Shown here one piece after another: positions 54,311 to 63,800 of a stretch of DNA of 64,000 nt. A program made the position numbers and the translations under genes. Source of the DNA: an uncultured Pseudokineococcus sp. (lineage in GTDB: Bacteria; Actinomycetota; Actinomycetes; Actinomycetales; Quadrisphaeraceae); the NCBI RefSeq assembly GCF_947499845.1, contig NZ_CANMPM010000009.1, positions 1-64,000 on the forward strand, read 5' to 3'. Under the pieces are notes generated by a model. That model searched no databases, was not told the DNA's origin, and was given only the letters and a program-made list of their open reading frames with translations. Position 1 is the stretch's first letter; every line of letters begins with the position of its first letter.

Positions 54311-55369
54311 GTGCCAGGACGCCACAGCCGAGGGGGGCTCGCCGGCGGCGCGGCCGCGGGGGACGGTGAGGACGCGCTCCTCGCCGCCCTCGTGCCCGAG
54401 CTGCCCGAGGGGGCGTGGACGGACCTGGGCCCGGGCGACGACGCCGCCGTCGTGCGGGCCGAGGACGGGCGCGTCGTCGTGACGACCGACGCGCTCGTCG
54501 CCGAGCGCCACTTCCGCCCGCGCACGGCCTCGCCCGAGGACGTCGGCTGGCGCGCGGCCGCCCAGAACCTCGCGGACGTCGCCGCCATGGGCGCCGTGCC
54601 GACGGCGCTCGTCGTCGCGCTCGTCGTGCCGCGCACGCCCCCCGAGCCGTGGGCCGACGGGTGGACCACCGGTCTCGCACGGGGCCTCGCGGCCGCCTGC
54701 GCCTCCCTCGAGGGCGCGGACGGCTGCGGCGTCGTCGGCGGGGACCTCACCGGGGGCGAGGAGGTCGTCGTCAGCGTGACCGCCTTCGGCGACCTGCGGG
54801 GGCTCGCGCCGGTGCGCCGGGACGGCGCCCGCCCGGGGGACGTCGTCGCGCTCGCCGGCGTCCAGGGGTGCTCGGCCGCCGGCCTGGCGGTGCTCGAGCG
54901 GCGCGTCCGGCCGGGGGCGGCGGCGTGGGCGGGCAGCCCCGTCGAGTCCGCCGCGGACGAGCGCGTGGCCGACCTCGTGCGCGCCCACCGGCGCCCCCGG
55001 CCGCCGTGCGCCGCCGGACCGGCGGCCGCGGAGGCCGGGGCCACCGCGATGCTCGACGTCTCCGACGGCCTCGTCCGCGACGCCGGCCGCCTGGCCCGCG
55101 CGGGCGTCGTCGTCCTCGACCTGTCCAGCGAGCTGCTCGCGCCGCACCGCGACGCCGTCCTCCCCGTCGCCGACCTCCTCGGCGTCGAGGCCTGGCGGCT
55201 CGTCCTCGAGGGCGGCGAGGACCACGGCCTGCTGGCGACGTTCCCCCCGGAGGCGGTGCTGCCCGAGCAGTTCGCGCCCGTCGGGGTCGTGCGCGCCGGC
55301 ACCGCCCCGGCCGTCCTCGTCGACGGCGAGCGCTACGGCGGCGCGGGCGGCTGGGACCACTTCGGCTGA
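54311..55369 (+). CDS. thiL: Thiamine-monophosphate kinase
   Basis: 352 residues. LGPGDDAAVVRAEDGRVVVTTDALVAERHF, the NLADVAAMGAVPTALVVAL core, GCGVVGGDLTGGEEVVVSVTAFG and LDVSDGLVRDAGRLA carry the ATP and metal-binding aspartates; the final step to thiamine diphosphate. GTG 54311 is preceded by GGAGG (54302-54306) at 4 nt; the first ~20 residues are Gly-rich and variable. Confidence 0.93.
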   Translation: MPGRHSRGGLAGGAAAGDGEDALLAALVPELPEGAWTDLGPGDDAAVVRAEDGRVVVTTDALVAERHFRPRTASPEDVGWRAAAQNLADVAAMGAVPTALVVALVVPRTPPEPWADGWTTGLARGLAAACASLEGADGCGVVGGDLTGGEEVVVSVTAFGDLRGLAPVRRDGARPGDVVALAGVQGCSAAGLAVLERRVRPGAAAWAGSPVESAADERVADLVRAHRRPRPPCAAGPAAAEAGATAMLDVSDGLVRDAGRLARAGVVVLDLSSELLAPHRDAVLPVADLLGVEAWRLVLEGGEDHGLLATFPPEAVLPEQFAPVGVVRAGTAPAVLVDGERYGGAGGWDHFG

Positions 55370-55451
55370 GGGGACGGCGACCGGGGACGCGCCGCCGTGC
55401 TCGGTCGCCCGCGGAGGACGGCGCGGCGTCCCCGGTCGGCGCGGTCCCCTC
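55368..55451. terminator. Long imperfect inverted repeat after thiL
   Basis: Left arm 55368-55398 and right arm 55418-55451 pair as GAGGGGAC (outer 8 bp, starting inside the thiL stop), GACCGGGGACGC (12 bp) and a partly matched inner block ending CCGT/ACGG. About 30-bp arms with small internal loops. Likely terminator of thiL. Confidence 0.65.
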
Positions 55452-55460
55452 GTGGGACGC

Positions 55461-55497
55461 GAGAGGCCGGCGACCCCGTGCGGGGTGCCGGCCTCTC
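55461..55497. terminator. Terminator hairpin after rpmB
   Basis: GAGAGGCCGGC (55461-55471) pairs with 55487-55497; inside, ACCCC pairs with GGGGT around loop GTGC. It faces the rpmB stop and also blocks read-through from thiL. Confidence 0.75.
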
Positions 55498-55512
55498 GGG
55501 ACGTGCGATGCG

Positions 55513-55698
55513 TCAGCGCGTGATCTTGCCCGCCTTGATGCACGAGGTGCAGACGTTGCGGCGCTTGGGCGTGCCGCCCTCGACGACGCGCACGCGCTGG
55601 ATGTTCGGCACCCAGCGGCGCTTGGTGCGCCGGTGCGAGTGCGAGATGGAGTGGCCGAAGCCCGGCCCCTTGGCGCAGATGTCGCAGGTGGCAGCCAC
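55513..55698 (-). CDS. rpmB: 50S ribosomal protein L28 (zinc-ribbon form)
   Basis: 61 residues from GTG 55698, with an AGGAG box just upstream. [35 protein letters not shown] is nearly invariant. Two CxxC pairs (CDIC and CTSC) show this is the zinc-binding C+ form, not the zinc-free paralogue induced in zinc starvation. Starts ~287 nt from recG on the other strand. Confidence 0.96.
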   Translation of the reverse strand: MAATCDICAKGPGFGHSISHSHRRTKRRWVPNIQRVRVVEGGTPKRRNVCTSCIKAGKITR

Positions 55699-55839
55699 GG
55701 TCTCTCCTACGGTGCTCGGCTCGTCGCGGTCCGCCGCCGCTCGTGCGCGGGGGGCCGCCCGGCGCGGGAGCGCCGGTTCGTCAGGGTGCTGCGGCTCCGC
55801 CGGCCCTGGGCAGGGCAGCGCTCGCCGCGGTCGCGGGAC

Positions 55840-55868
55840 ACAGTAGCCGAGGTGGCGCCGCGGCCCAA
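55840..55868 (-). promoter_or_regulatory. Promoter of rpmB
   Basis: Minus-strand -35 TTGGGC (plus 55863-55868), 17-bp spacer, -10 TACTGT (plus 55840-55845). Predicted start ~55833, leaving a 5' leader of ~135 nt before the GTG, long enough for translational autoregulation. Confidence 0.6.
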
Positions 55869-55976
55869 AGCGGGCCACCGGCGGTCGTCGGCCGGCGGAG
55901 GGCCGGTCGAGCCGCCTCCGGCGGAGAGGCTGTGGACGACGAGCCGTGCCTGAGGAGCGCTGTCGGCGGCCGGGCC

Positions 55977-55988
55977 TACTGTGCGGGC
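55977..55988 (+). promoter_or_regulatory. Leaderless -10 element of recG
   Basis: TACTGT at 55977-55982, 6 nt before ATG 55989; it rules out the frame extension to 55743. Confidence 0.55.
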
Positions 55989-58385
55989 ATGGCAGGGGGA
56001 CCGTCGTCCGAGCGGCCCGCGGCCGGCGCCCCGGGGCTGCCCGTGCCGCGGGGTGTCGAGCACTCCGGCCCCGTCCCCGTCACGACGGGGCGCATGGCCG
56101 AGCCCCTCGGCCGCGCCGTCGGCCTCCCCACGGCGAAGGCGCTCGAGGCGCACCTCGGCCTCGTGACGGTGGGGGACCTGCTGCGCCACTACCCGCGCGA
56201 CTACCGCCGCCGCGGCCAGCTCACCGACCTCAGCGGCCTCGAGGTCGGCGAGCACGCCACCGTGCTGGCGCGGGTGTCGTCGGTGCGCCACCGGAAGATG
56301 CAGCGCCGCCCCGGCTACGTCGTCGACGTCGTCGTCGAGGACGGCGCGGTGCGCGTCCCCTTCACCTTCTTCCCCCGGCACGGCGGCGCGCTCGCCCACC
56401 TCCTGCGCGAGATGGTCGTCGGCCGCACCGGTCTGTTCTCGGGGAAGGTGAACCTCTACCGGGGCTCGCTGCAGCTGGTGCACCCCGAGCACCACATGAG
56501 CGGCCCCCGGGGCGGCCCGGAGATCAGCCCGGAGACGGGCGCGGACGACGGCGCCGCCGGCGGCGCCGAGGACCTGGCCGCCGAGGGCGCCGCGATGGAC
56601 GCTTTCCTCAGCGGCGTCCTGCCCATCTACCCGGCGACGCAGGGCGTCCAGAGCTGGACGATCGCCAAGGCCGTCGGGCTCGTCCTCGACGTCCTGGCCG
56701 AGGAGGACGTCCCCGAGCCCCTGCCCGACATGGTGCTGGCCCGGCACGGGTTCCCCGGCCTGCTCGACGCGCTGCGCGCCGCCCACCAGCCGCAGCACCC
56801 GGGCCACGAGGAGCGCGCGCTCGAGCGGCTGCGCTACGAGGAGGCCTTCGTCCTGCAGGCCGAGCTCGCGCGCCGCCGGCTGCGCGTGGGCACCCAGACC
56901 GCCGTGCCGCGGCGGCCCCGCCCCGACGGGCTCCTCGCCGCCTTCGACGCGCGGCTGCCCTTCGCGCTCACCGACGGCCAGCGGCAGGTGGGCGAGGAGG
57001 TCGCGGCCGACCTGGCGCGCACGGCGCCCATGCACCGGCTCCTGCAGGGCGAGGTGGGCTCCGGCAAGACCGTCGTCGCCCTGCGCGCCATGCTCGCCGT
57101 CGTCGACGCCGGGGGGCAGGCCGCCCTGCTCGCGCCCACGGAGGTGCTCGCCGCGCAGCACCACCGCTCGCTCACGGCGATGCTCGGGGACCTCGCCGAG
57201 GCCGGGACGCTCGGCGGGGCCGACGTCGCGACGCGGGTGGCGCTGCTCACGGGCAGCCTCGGCGCCCGCGCCCGGCGGGAGGCGCTGCTGCAGGCCGCGA
57301 GCGGGGAGGCCGGCATCGTCGTCGGCACCCACGCCCTCCTGCAGGAGGCCGTGCAGTTCGCCGACCTCGGCCTCGTCGTCGTCGACGAGCAGCACCGCTT
57401 CGGCGTCGAGCAGCGGGACGCCCTGCGTGCCAAGGCCTCGGCCACCCCCCACCTGCTCGTCATGACGGCGACGCCGATCCCGCGGACCGTGGCGATGACG
57501 TCGTTCGGCGACCTCGAGACCTCCGTGCTCCGCGGGCTGCCCGCCGGCCGCTCGCCCATCGCCTCGCACGCCGTCAACGCGGGCAACGCGGCCTGGGTCG
57601 CGCGGATGTGGCAGCGCGTGCGCGAGGAGGTCGACGCGGGGCGGCAGGCCTACGTCGTCTGCCCGACGATCGGCGACGACGAGGGCGCCGGGCCCGGCCC
57701 GGGGGAGGGGCCGAGCGCGGACGGGCCGGCGGAGGAGCCGCCGGGCGGGGGCGGGCGCGAGGAGGACCGCGTCCTCGTCTCGACCGCGGCGGTGGAGGCC
57801 CTGCTCGCCGAGGAGCCCTCGCTCGCGGGCGTGCGCCGCGGCGTCCTGCACGGGCGCATGCCCCCCGAGGAGAAGGACGCCGTCATGCGGTCCTTCGCGG
57901 CCGGCGAGCTCGACGTCCTCGTCGCCACGACCGTCGTCGAGGTCGGGGTCGACGTCCCCAACGCCACGTGCATGGTGGTCATGGACGCCGACCGCTTCGG
58001 CATCTCCCAGCTGCACCAGCTGCGCGGGCGCGTGGGGCGCGGCGGTCACGCGGGGACGTGCTTCCTCCTCTCGCCGCTGCCCGAGCACGCCCCCGGTGTG
58101 GCGCGGCTCAAGTCGGTGGCGGCGACGACGGACGGCTTCGCCCTCGCCGAGCTCGACCTCGAGACCCGCGGCGAGGGCGACGTGCTCGGCGCCCGCCAGT
58201 CCGGGGTCCGCTCCTCGCTGCGCCTGCTGCGGGTGGTCCGCGACGTCGACGTCATCGAGGAGGCGCGGGCGGACGCCGCGCAGGTGCTCGCCGTCGACCC
58301 CGAGCTCCGGCGCCACCCGGCGCTCGCCGGTGCGGTGACCGAGCTGCTGCGCCCGCAGCACGAGTCCTTCCTGGAGCGCGGGTGA
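55989..58385 (+). CDS. recG: ATP-dependent DNA helicase RecG
   Basis: 798 residues; remodels stalled forks and recombination intermediates. N-terminal wedge (OB) domain ~60-200; helicase motifs [14 protein letters not shown] (I), [11 protein letters not shown] (DEQH, II), TATPIPRT (III), [39 protein letters not shown] (V-VI); TRG region at the C-terminus. There is an acidic/Gly-Pro insert near 570-590. The stop overlaps the ABC ATPase start (GTGA). In many actinobacteria a DAK2-domain gene lies between rpmB and recG; here it is absent. Confidence 0.95.
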   Translation: MAGGPSSERPAAGAPGLPVPRGVEHSGPVPVTTGRMAEPLGRAVGLPTAKALEAHLGLVTVGDLLRHYPRDYRRRGQLTDLSGLEVGEHATVLARVSSVRHRKMQRRPGYVVDVVVEDGAVRVPFTFFPRHGGALAHLLREMVVGRTGLFSGKVNLYRGSLQLVHPEHHMSGPRGGPEISPETGADDGAAGGAEDLAAEGAAMDAFLSGVLPIYPATQGVQSWTIAKAVGLVLDVLAEEDVPEPLPDMVLARHGFPGLLDALRAAHQPQHPGHEERALERLRYEEAFVLQAELARRRLRVGTQTAVPRRPRPDGLLAAFDARLPFALTDGQRQVGEEVAADLARTAPMHRLLQGEVGSGKTVVALRAMLAVVDAGGQAALLAPTEVLAAQHHRSLTAMLGDLAEAGTLGGADVATRVALLTGSLGARARREALLQAASGEAGIVVGTHALLQEAVQFADLGLVVVDEQHRFGVEQRDALRAKASATPHLLVMTATPIPRTVAMTSFGDLETSVLRGLPAGRSPIASHAVNAGNAAWVARMWQRVREEVDAGRQAYVVCPTIGDDEGAGPGPGEGPSADGPAEEPPGGGGREEDRVLVSTAAVEALLAEEPSLAGVRRGVLHGRMPPEEKDAVMRSFAAGELDVLVATTVVEVGVDVPNATCMVVMDADRFGISQLHQLRGRVGRGGHAGTCFLLSPLPEHAPGVARLKSVAATTDGFALAELDLETRGEGDVLGARQSGVRSSLRLLRVVRDVDVIEEARADAAQVLAVDPELRRHPALAGAVTELLRPQHESFLERG

Positions 58386-59074
58386 GCCGCCGCGACCGGG
58401 AGGCCCTCGTGCGGGCCGACGGGCTGCTCGTCGGCTACACGGGCGAGCCCGTGTCCCCGCCGACGACCTTCCGCCTCGACCCGGGGCGCGCGCTGGCCCT
58501 CGTCGGTCTCAACGGGGCCGGCAAGACGACGGTGCTCAAGGCGGTCCTGGGGCAGCTGGTACCGGTCGGCGGCACGCTCGAGGTGCTGGGGCGCCCCGTC
58601 GACGAGCGCTCCGTCGCCTTCCGGCGCGACGTCGCCAGCGTGCTCGACGTCGACGCCCACTTCCCGGGCCTCACGGTGCGCGAGCACCTCGACCTCGTGG
58701 CCCGCGGGCACGGCGTGCGCGACGCCGACGACGTCGTCGACCAGGCCGTCGCCGACCTGGGCCTGGAGCCGGTGGCCGAGCACCTGCCCTCGGCCCTGTC
58801 CTCGGGGCAGCGGCGGCGGATGCTGCTGGCCGCGGCGCTGGTGCGCCCGCGGCGCCTCCTCGTGCTCGACGAGCCCGAGCAGCGCCTGGACCTCGCCGGG
58901 CGCGAGGACGTCGTCGACCGGCTGCTCGAGGAGAAGGAGGCCGGCGTCGGTGTGCTCCTCGCCACGCACGACCCGCTCCTCCTCGAGGCCGTCGCCGACC
59001 GGGTGCTCCTGCTCGCGGCCGACGGCGCGCGCCGGGTGTCCGCGGCCGAGGCGGCGCGGGAGCTCGGCCGGTGA
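58382..59074 (+). CDS. ABC transporter ATP-binding protein
   Basis: 230 residues. Walker A GLNGAGKTTVLK, signature LSSGQRRRM, Walker B LLVLDEPEQ followed by RLDL, and H-loop LATHDP. Three-motif order is complete. GTG overlaps the recG stop and its own stop overlaps the permease start, so the three are translationally coupled. Substrate unknown. Confidence 0.93.
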   Translation: MSRRDREALVRADGLLVGYTGEPVSPPTTFRLDPGRALALVGLNGAGKTTVLKAVLGQLVPVGGTLEVLGRPVDERSVAFRRDVASVLDVDAHFPGLTVREHLDLVARGHGVRDADDVVDQAVADLGLEPVAEHLPSALSSGQRRRMLLAAALVRPRRLLVLDEPEQRLDLAGREDVVDRLLEEKEAGVGVLLATHDPLLLEAVADRVLLLAADGARRVSAAEAARELGR

Positions 59075-60867
59075 GCGCCTCCCACGCCCGTGGCCCCGGT
59101 CCTGGTGCGGGCCACGCGCAGGCGCACGGCCGGCACGACGGCCCGGGCGACGAGGAGGACGGGAGCGGGGACGGGGGCCCCGGCGGGCTCCCCGAGCACG
59201 TGCTGCGGCCGGTGGCGGACGGCCCCGGCAGCAGCGCGGCGCAGCTGCGCGCCACGGTGCGCCGCGCCGCGCGGCGGGCGAGCGGGGCCACGCTCGGCGA
59301 CCTCCTCGGCGACGTCTACACGGGCGTCTTCGCCGTCGCCCTGGCGCTGCTCGTGCTGTCGGGCTCGCGCGGCCGCCTCGGCGCGCTCGGCGGCGTCAGC
59401 GCCCTGGGCGAGCCGCTCCCCGGCGCCGACGTGCCGCCGCCCGTGCTCGTCACCGCGGCGCTGCTGCTCGTCGTCGGCGCGACGGCCGGTCTGCTGGGCC
59501 GGCTCGGGCCCCTCTCGCTGTCGCCCCCGCAGGCCGCGTGGTGGCTGCCGCTGCCGGTGGCGCGAGGGCCGCTGCTGCGCCCCGGGCTGCTCCGCCGGGC
59601 CGCCCTGGCCGCCGTCGCGGCGGGCGCGGGCGGCGCGCTCGCCGTCCTGCTCCTGCTCCCCGCCTCGAGCGGCGCCGGGCCCTTCGCGGCGGCCGGGCTC
59701 GCCGCGGCCGGCGTGGCCCTGGTGCTGCTCGGCGCGGCCGGGCTGGGCCAGGGACGACGGGGCGGCGCCGCCGCCGTGCGGGCGGCCGACGCGCTGGTGC
59801 TGCTCGCCCCCCTGCTCGTCCTCGCCGCCGCGCTGCTCGAGCGGGGCGCCGGCGCCGGTGCCGCCCTCGAGGGGGCGGTGGCCTCCCTCGGCGGTGCGCC
59901 CGCCCGGTGGGGGACGGCGCTGCTCCTCGCGGTCGGCGTCGCGCTCGTCGCCGTCCTCGTCCGCCGCGCCGGCGCCGCCCCCGGGGCGTCGCTGGCCTCG
60001 GCGGGCGCCCTGTCCGCCCACGTCGCCGGCTCCGGCGCGCTGCTCGACACCCGCGCCGTCGGCCGGGCGCTCGCCGAGCCGCCCGGCGCGGCGCGGCGGA
60101 CCGCGCGGCGGCGCTCGAGCCGCTGGACCCGCGCCGGGCTCGTCCGCGGCCCGCTGGGCGCCCTCGTCGTCGCCGACCTCCTGGCCGTGCTCCGCAGCCC
60201 GCGCCGCGTGCTCACCGCCGCGGTCCTCGCGGTCGTGCCCGCGGGGCTCGCGGCCTCCTCGGGCGACTCGCGCGTCGTCGTGCTCCTCGCCGTGCTGGCG
60301 TGCGGGTACGGCGCCGCCACCGCGCTCGCGGAGCCGGTGCGCGTGCGGGTGCTCGCCCCCGGCCTCGACGCCGTCCTCCCGGTCGCCCCCGGGCGGGCGG
60401 CCGCCGCGCACCTGCTCGCGCTCGCCCTGCTCACCACCGCGGCCTCGGCCGTGGCGGCGGGCGCCCTGGCGCTCCTGGCGCCCGGGGTGCTGCCGCTCGT
60501 GCTCGTCGTCGCGTCCGGCCCGGCCCTGGCCGCCGCCGCCCTGCGCGGCGCCGCGCGCCCCGAGCTCGACCCCGGCTCGGCCGTCGTGTCGACGCAGGCC
60601 GGCCCGCTGCCGATCGGGGTCATCACGAGCCTGACGCGAGGGCCCGACCTCGCCGTCGTGGCGCTCCTGCCGCTGGCCGTCGGCACCCTGGCGCTCGCGG
60701 GTGGCGGGCGCCTGCTGCCGGCGGCCGAGCTGTCGCTCGCCGTCGTGGCGCTGCTGCTGGGCACGGCGCTGGGGGCTGCGGCCGCGGCCGGCTCGCGCCC
60801 CCGGGCGCCCGAGCGGCCCGGGGCGTCGCGCTCGGACGCCGCCTCCGCCGCGGGGGGGCGGGCGTGA
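59071..60867 (+). CDS. ABC transporter membrane protein (DUF6297-like)
   Basis: 598 residues. After a ~70-residue His/Gly/Asp-rich cytoplasmic head there are about ten to twelve Ala/Leu/Val-rich membrane segments (for example around 90-105, 130-150, 190-215, 225-245, 255-275, 285-305, and several between 375 and 580), in two halves separated by a basic segment with RRTARRRSSRWTR. It resembles the actinobacterial DUF6297 family paired with one ABC ATPase. GTGA overlaps at both ends couple it to the ATPase and rsmD. Export of an unknown substrate is the likely role. Confidence 0.75.
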   Translation: MSASHARGPGPGAGHAQAHGRHDGPGDEEDGSGDGGPGGLPEHVLRPVADGPGSSAAQLRATVRRAARRASGATLGDLLGDVYTGVFAVALALLVLSGSRGRLGALGGVSALGEPLPGADVPPPVLVTAALLLVVGATAGLLGRLGPLSLSPPQAAWWLPLPVARGPLLRPGLLRRAALAAVAAGAGGALAVLLLLPASSGAGPFAAAGLAAAGVALVLLGAAGLGQGRRGGAAAVRAADALVLLAPLLVLAAALLERGAGAGAALEGAVASLGGAPARWGTALLLAVGVALVAVLVRRAGAAPGASLASAGALSAHVAGSGALLDTRAVGRALAEPPGAARRTARRRSSRWTRAGLVRGPLGALVVADLLAVLRSPRRVLTAAVLAVVPAGLAASSGDSRVVVLLAVLACGYGAATALAEPVRVRVLAPGLDAVLPVAPGRAAAAHLLALALLTTAASAVAAGALALLAPGVLPLVLVVASGPALAAAALRGAARPELDPGSAVVSTQAGPLPIGVITSLTRGPDLAVVALLPLAVGTLALAGGGRLLPAAELSLAVVALLLGTALGAAAAAGSRPRAPERPGASRSDAASAAGGRA

Positions 60868-61439
60868 CCCGCGTCGTCGCCGGCTCGGCCGGCGGCCGCA
60901 CCCTCGTCGTCCCCCGCGGCTCCGCGACGCGCCCCACGTCGGAGCGCGTGCGCGAGGCCCTCTTCAGCCGGCTGGAGCACGAGGGGCTCCTGGAGGGGGC
61001 CCGCGTCCTCGACCTCTACGCCGGCTCGGGCGCCCTCGGGCTGGAGGCCGCGAGCCGGGGCGCGGACGCCGTCGTCCTCGTCGACGCCGGCCGCGAGGCC
61101 GCGCGCGCCTGCCGGCGCAATGCGGCCGTCACGGGACTGGCGGGCGTCGAGGTGCGGGAGGCGCCGGTCGAGCGCGTGCTGGCGGGGGAGCCGGGTCCCC
61201 CGCTCGAGGCCGGGGCCGACCTGGTGCTCGTCGACCCGCCGTACGACGTCGCCGAGGAGGCCCTCGCGTCCGTGCTCGCGGCCCTGACGGGGCGCGGCTG
61301 GCTCGCCCCCGAGGCGGTCGTCGTCGTCGAGCGCTCGTCGCGCTCGCCGGAGCCGACCTGGCCGGAGCGCCTGCAGCGGTACGCCTCCCGGCGCTACGGC
61401 GAGACCGTCGTGTGGTTCGCCGAGGCGGCGGACGGCTGA
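60864..61439 (+). CDS. rsmD: 16S rRNA (guanine(966)-N(2))-methyltransferase
   Basis: 191 residues. RVVAGSAGGRTLVVPRG, TRPTSERVREALFSRLEH, VLDLYAGSGALGLEAASRGA (AdoMet site) and the catalytic DPPYDV are diagnostic. GTG overlaps the permease stop by 4 nt. Downstream partner coaD is not in the window. Confidence 0.95.
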   Translation: MTRVVAGSAGGRTLVVPRGSATRPTSERVREALFSRLEHEGLLEGARVLDLYAGSGALGLEAASRGADAVVLVDAGREAARACRRNAAVTGLAGVEVREAPVERVLAGEPGPPLEAGADLVLVDPPYDVAEEALASVLAALTGRGWLAPEAVVVVERSSRSPEPTWPERLQRYASRRYGETVVWFAEAADG

Positions 61440-61475
61440 CCGTGCCGGTGGCCGAGCGGGGAGGTGCCGGGTCTC

Positions 61476-62099
61476 TCAGCGCACCGGCAGGCCCAGGGCG
61501 GCGAGGTCGCGCCGCAGCGCCTCGGCCGTCGTGAAGCGCACCGCGCGCAGGCCGACGGCGGCGGCCCCCTCGACGTTGCGCGGGCTGTCGTCGACGAAGG
61601 CCGTCAGCCCCGGCTCCAGGGCGAAGCGCTCGACCACCCGGGTGAAGAGCGCCGGGTCGGGCTTGACGAGCCGCTCGACGCCCGAGACGACGACCGCCTC
61701 GAAGGCCGACAGCCCGACGACCTCCTCGAGCAGCGGTCGCGCGCGCTCGAAGAGCTCGGCGGACCAGTTCGTCAGCGCGAGCAGCCGGACGCCCGCGGCG
61801 GCCAGCTCCTCGACGACCTCCCGCGCGCCGGGGACGGGGCCCGCGAGGGTGTCGAGGAAGCGGTCGACGTAGGCCTGCGCCACCGGCTCGTGGCCGGGGG
61901 CGCTCGCGGCGACGTCGGCCACCGACCCCGCCGTCGAGCGACCGGCGTCCATGGCGAGGTTCCAGGCGCCGAAGTCGACGCGGGCGTGGAACGCCTCCAC
62001 GGCCCCGGGGTCGAGCTGCTCCCAGACCCGTGCGGGCTCCCACCGCACCAGCACGTTCCCGAGGTCGAAGACCACCGTCGTCGGCGCAGGTGCGGTCAC
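61476..62099 (-). CDS. HAD-superfamily hydrolase
   Basis: 207 residues from GTG 62099. Motif I VVFDLGNVLVRW (nucleophile Asp), motif II LALTNWS, motif III lysine in RLVKPDP and motif IV AFVDDSPRNVEGA: subclass IA with a helical cap, like YihX-type phosphatases of sugar phosphates. Substrate unknown. The start is set by TAGCCT 7 nt upstream. Confidence 0.92.
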   Translation of the reverse strand: MTAPAPTTVVFDLGNVLVRWEPARVWEQLDPGAVEAFHARVDFGAWNLAMDAGRSTAGSVADVAASAPGHEPVAQAYVDRFLDTLAGPVPGAREVVEELAAAGVRLLALTNWSAELFERARPLLEEVVGLSAFEAVVVSGVERLVKPDPALFTRVVERFALEPGLTAFVDDSPRNVEGAAAVGLRAVRFTTAEALRRDLAALGLPVR

Positions 62100-62112
62100 G
62101 CTCCCGAGGCTA
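62100..62112 (-). promoter_or_regulatory. Leaderless -10 element of the HAD gene
   Basis: Minus-strand TAGCCT (plus 62107-62112), 7 nt before GTG 62099. Confidence 0.55.
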
Positions 62113-62207
62113 GGGGCCGTCGCGGCGCGGGCGTGCGCGTCGAGCGGTGCGCCGTGGACGCGGTGCACCGCGACGTCGGCGCACCGCTCGGGCGGGCGAG
62201 GGGGGCA

Positions 62208-63800
62208 CTACCCGAGGCGCACCCCGGCCCCGGGACCCATGGGTGTCCCGGTGACGTAGAAGAGGGTCAGCACGGCCACCCACGCCGGCCAGAAGGCCAG
62301 CGTGAAGGGCAGCATCCGCGAGATGACGCTGCCGAGGCCGGCCCCGGGCTCGTAGCGGCGCAGCATCGTCAGCAGCACGACCATGTAGGGGTTGAGCGGG
62401 GTGAGGATCTGCGTCGCGGAGTCGCCGACGCGGAAGGCGCCCTGCGTGAAGGCGGGCTCGAAGCCGAGCAGCGCGAAGAGCGGCACGAAGACGGCCGCCA
62501 TGAGCGTCCACAAGGACGACCCCGAGATGATGACGAGGTTGAGCAGCGAGGCCAGCAGCACGAAGGCCAGCACGGCCGGGAAGCCGGTGAGGCCGATGGC
62601 CTCGAGCCCGGCCGCCCCCTTGACCGCGAGCCAGGTGCTCACGCCCGACCAGGTGAAGAGCGCGACGAAGTTGCCCAGCACGAAGGCCAGCGCGATGAAC
62701 GGCGCGAGGTCGCGGACCGCCCCCTGCATGAAGCGGGGGACGTCGGCGCTGCTCGTCAGCGAGCCTGACACCCGCCCGTAGACGAGCCCGGGCACGAGGA
62801 AGAGCACGAAGACGATGAAGACGATGCTGTCGAGCAGCGGGGAATCCGGCAGGTAGCCGCCGCCCTCGCCGCGCCACGGCGACCCGGGCAGGAGCACCGC
62901 GACGAGCATGACGACGGCCACGAGGACGCCGGCGAGCGCGGCGGCTCCGACGGCCCGTCGCTCGCGGGGCGACACGTCGGCCGTCCCGTCGGCCTCGCCG
63001 CCGCCCGTCCCGCCGTCCTCGGCGGGTGCGGCGTCGTCCTCGTCCACGACCTGCTCGCGCGGCACGCCCGTGCGCTCCAGGCGCGGCTCGAGGACGCGGG
63101 TGATGACGAGCCCGGTGATGACGGTGAGCACGGCCGCGGAGACGAGGTTGAAGAAGTAGTTGGAGACGGGCGTCACGGGCGTGCCCGGGTCGGGGAGCAC
63201 CTGCGCGACGGCGGTCGTGATGCCGGCGAAGAGGGCGTCGAGGCTCGTCACGACGAAGGAGGTCGAGTAGCCCGCGCCGACCGCTGCGAAGCCGCCCAGG
63301 AGGCCGGCGACCGGGTGGCGCCCCGCCGCGCGGAAGACCATGGCGGCCAGCGGGGGCACGACGACGAAGGCCGTGTCGGACATCACCGAGGCCGTCACGC
63401 CGACCACCCCGACGACGTAGGGGAGCGCCCACCGGGGGGCGGAGTGGAAGAGCAGGCGGATGACGGCGGAGAGCAGGCCGGAGCGCTCGGCGACCCCGAT
63501 CGCCAGCAGGATGGTGAGGACGGTGAGCAGCGGCGGGAAGCCGATGAAGTTGGCGCCCAGGTTCGTCGTCAGCCACGTCAGCCCCTCGGCCGTGAAGAGC
63601 CCGCGGACGGGCACGGCGTCGTCCGAGCCCGGGACGGTGACGCTGACGCCGAGGACGGCGCCGAGGGTCGAGACCAGCGCGACGAGGACGAAGAGCCCCA
63701 GGAAGAGGACGAAGGGCTCGGGCAGCCGGTTGCCGGTGCGCTCGACCCACCCGAGGACCCGGTCGGCGCGCGTCGCCGAGGCCGCGCCCGCGGCGCTCAC
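62208..63800 (-). CDS. abgT: AbgT-family transporter
   Basis: 530 residues, about a dozen hydrophobic segments. WVERTGNRLPEPFVLFLGLF, GVVGVTASVMSDTAFVVVPPLAAMVFRAAGRHPVAGLLGGFAAVGAGYS and the late ISGSSLWTLMAAVFVPLF and ILTPLNPYMVVLL are hallmarks of AbgT/MtrF proteins, which import p-aminobenzoyl-glutamate or export sulfonamides. Its GTG overlaps the stop of the upstream M20 peptidase gene (GTGA), supporting the aminobenzoyl-glutamate use. Confidence 0.93.
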   Translation of the reverse strand: MSAAGAASATRADRVLGWVERTGNRLPEPFVLFLGLFVLVALVSTLGAVLGVSVTVPGSDDAVPVRGLFTAEGLTWLTTNLGANFIGFPPLLTVLTILLAIGVAERSGLLSAVIRLLFHSAPRWALPYVVGVVGVTASVMSDTAFVVVPPLAAMVFRAAGRHPVAGLLGGFAAVGAGYSTSFVVTSLDALFAGITTAVAQVLPDPGTPVTPVSNYFFNLVSAAVLTVITGLVITRVLEPRLERTGVPREQVVDEDDAAPAEDGGTGGGEADGTADVSPRERRAVGAAALAGVLVAVVMLVAVLLPGSPWRGEGGGYLPDSPLLDSIVFIVFVLFLVPGLVYGRVSGSLTSSADVPRFMQGAVRDLAPFIALAFVLGNFVALFTWSGVSTWLAVKGAAGLEAIGLTGFPAVLAFVLLASLLNLVIISGSSLWTLMAAVFVPLFALLGFEPAFTQGAFRVGDSATQILTPLNPYMVVLLTMLRRYEPGAGLGSVISRMLPFTLAFWPAWVAVLTLFYVTGTPMGPGAGVRLG

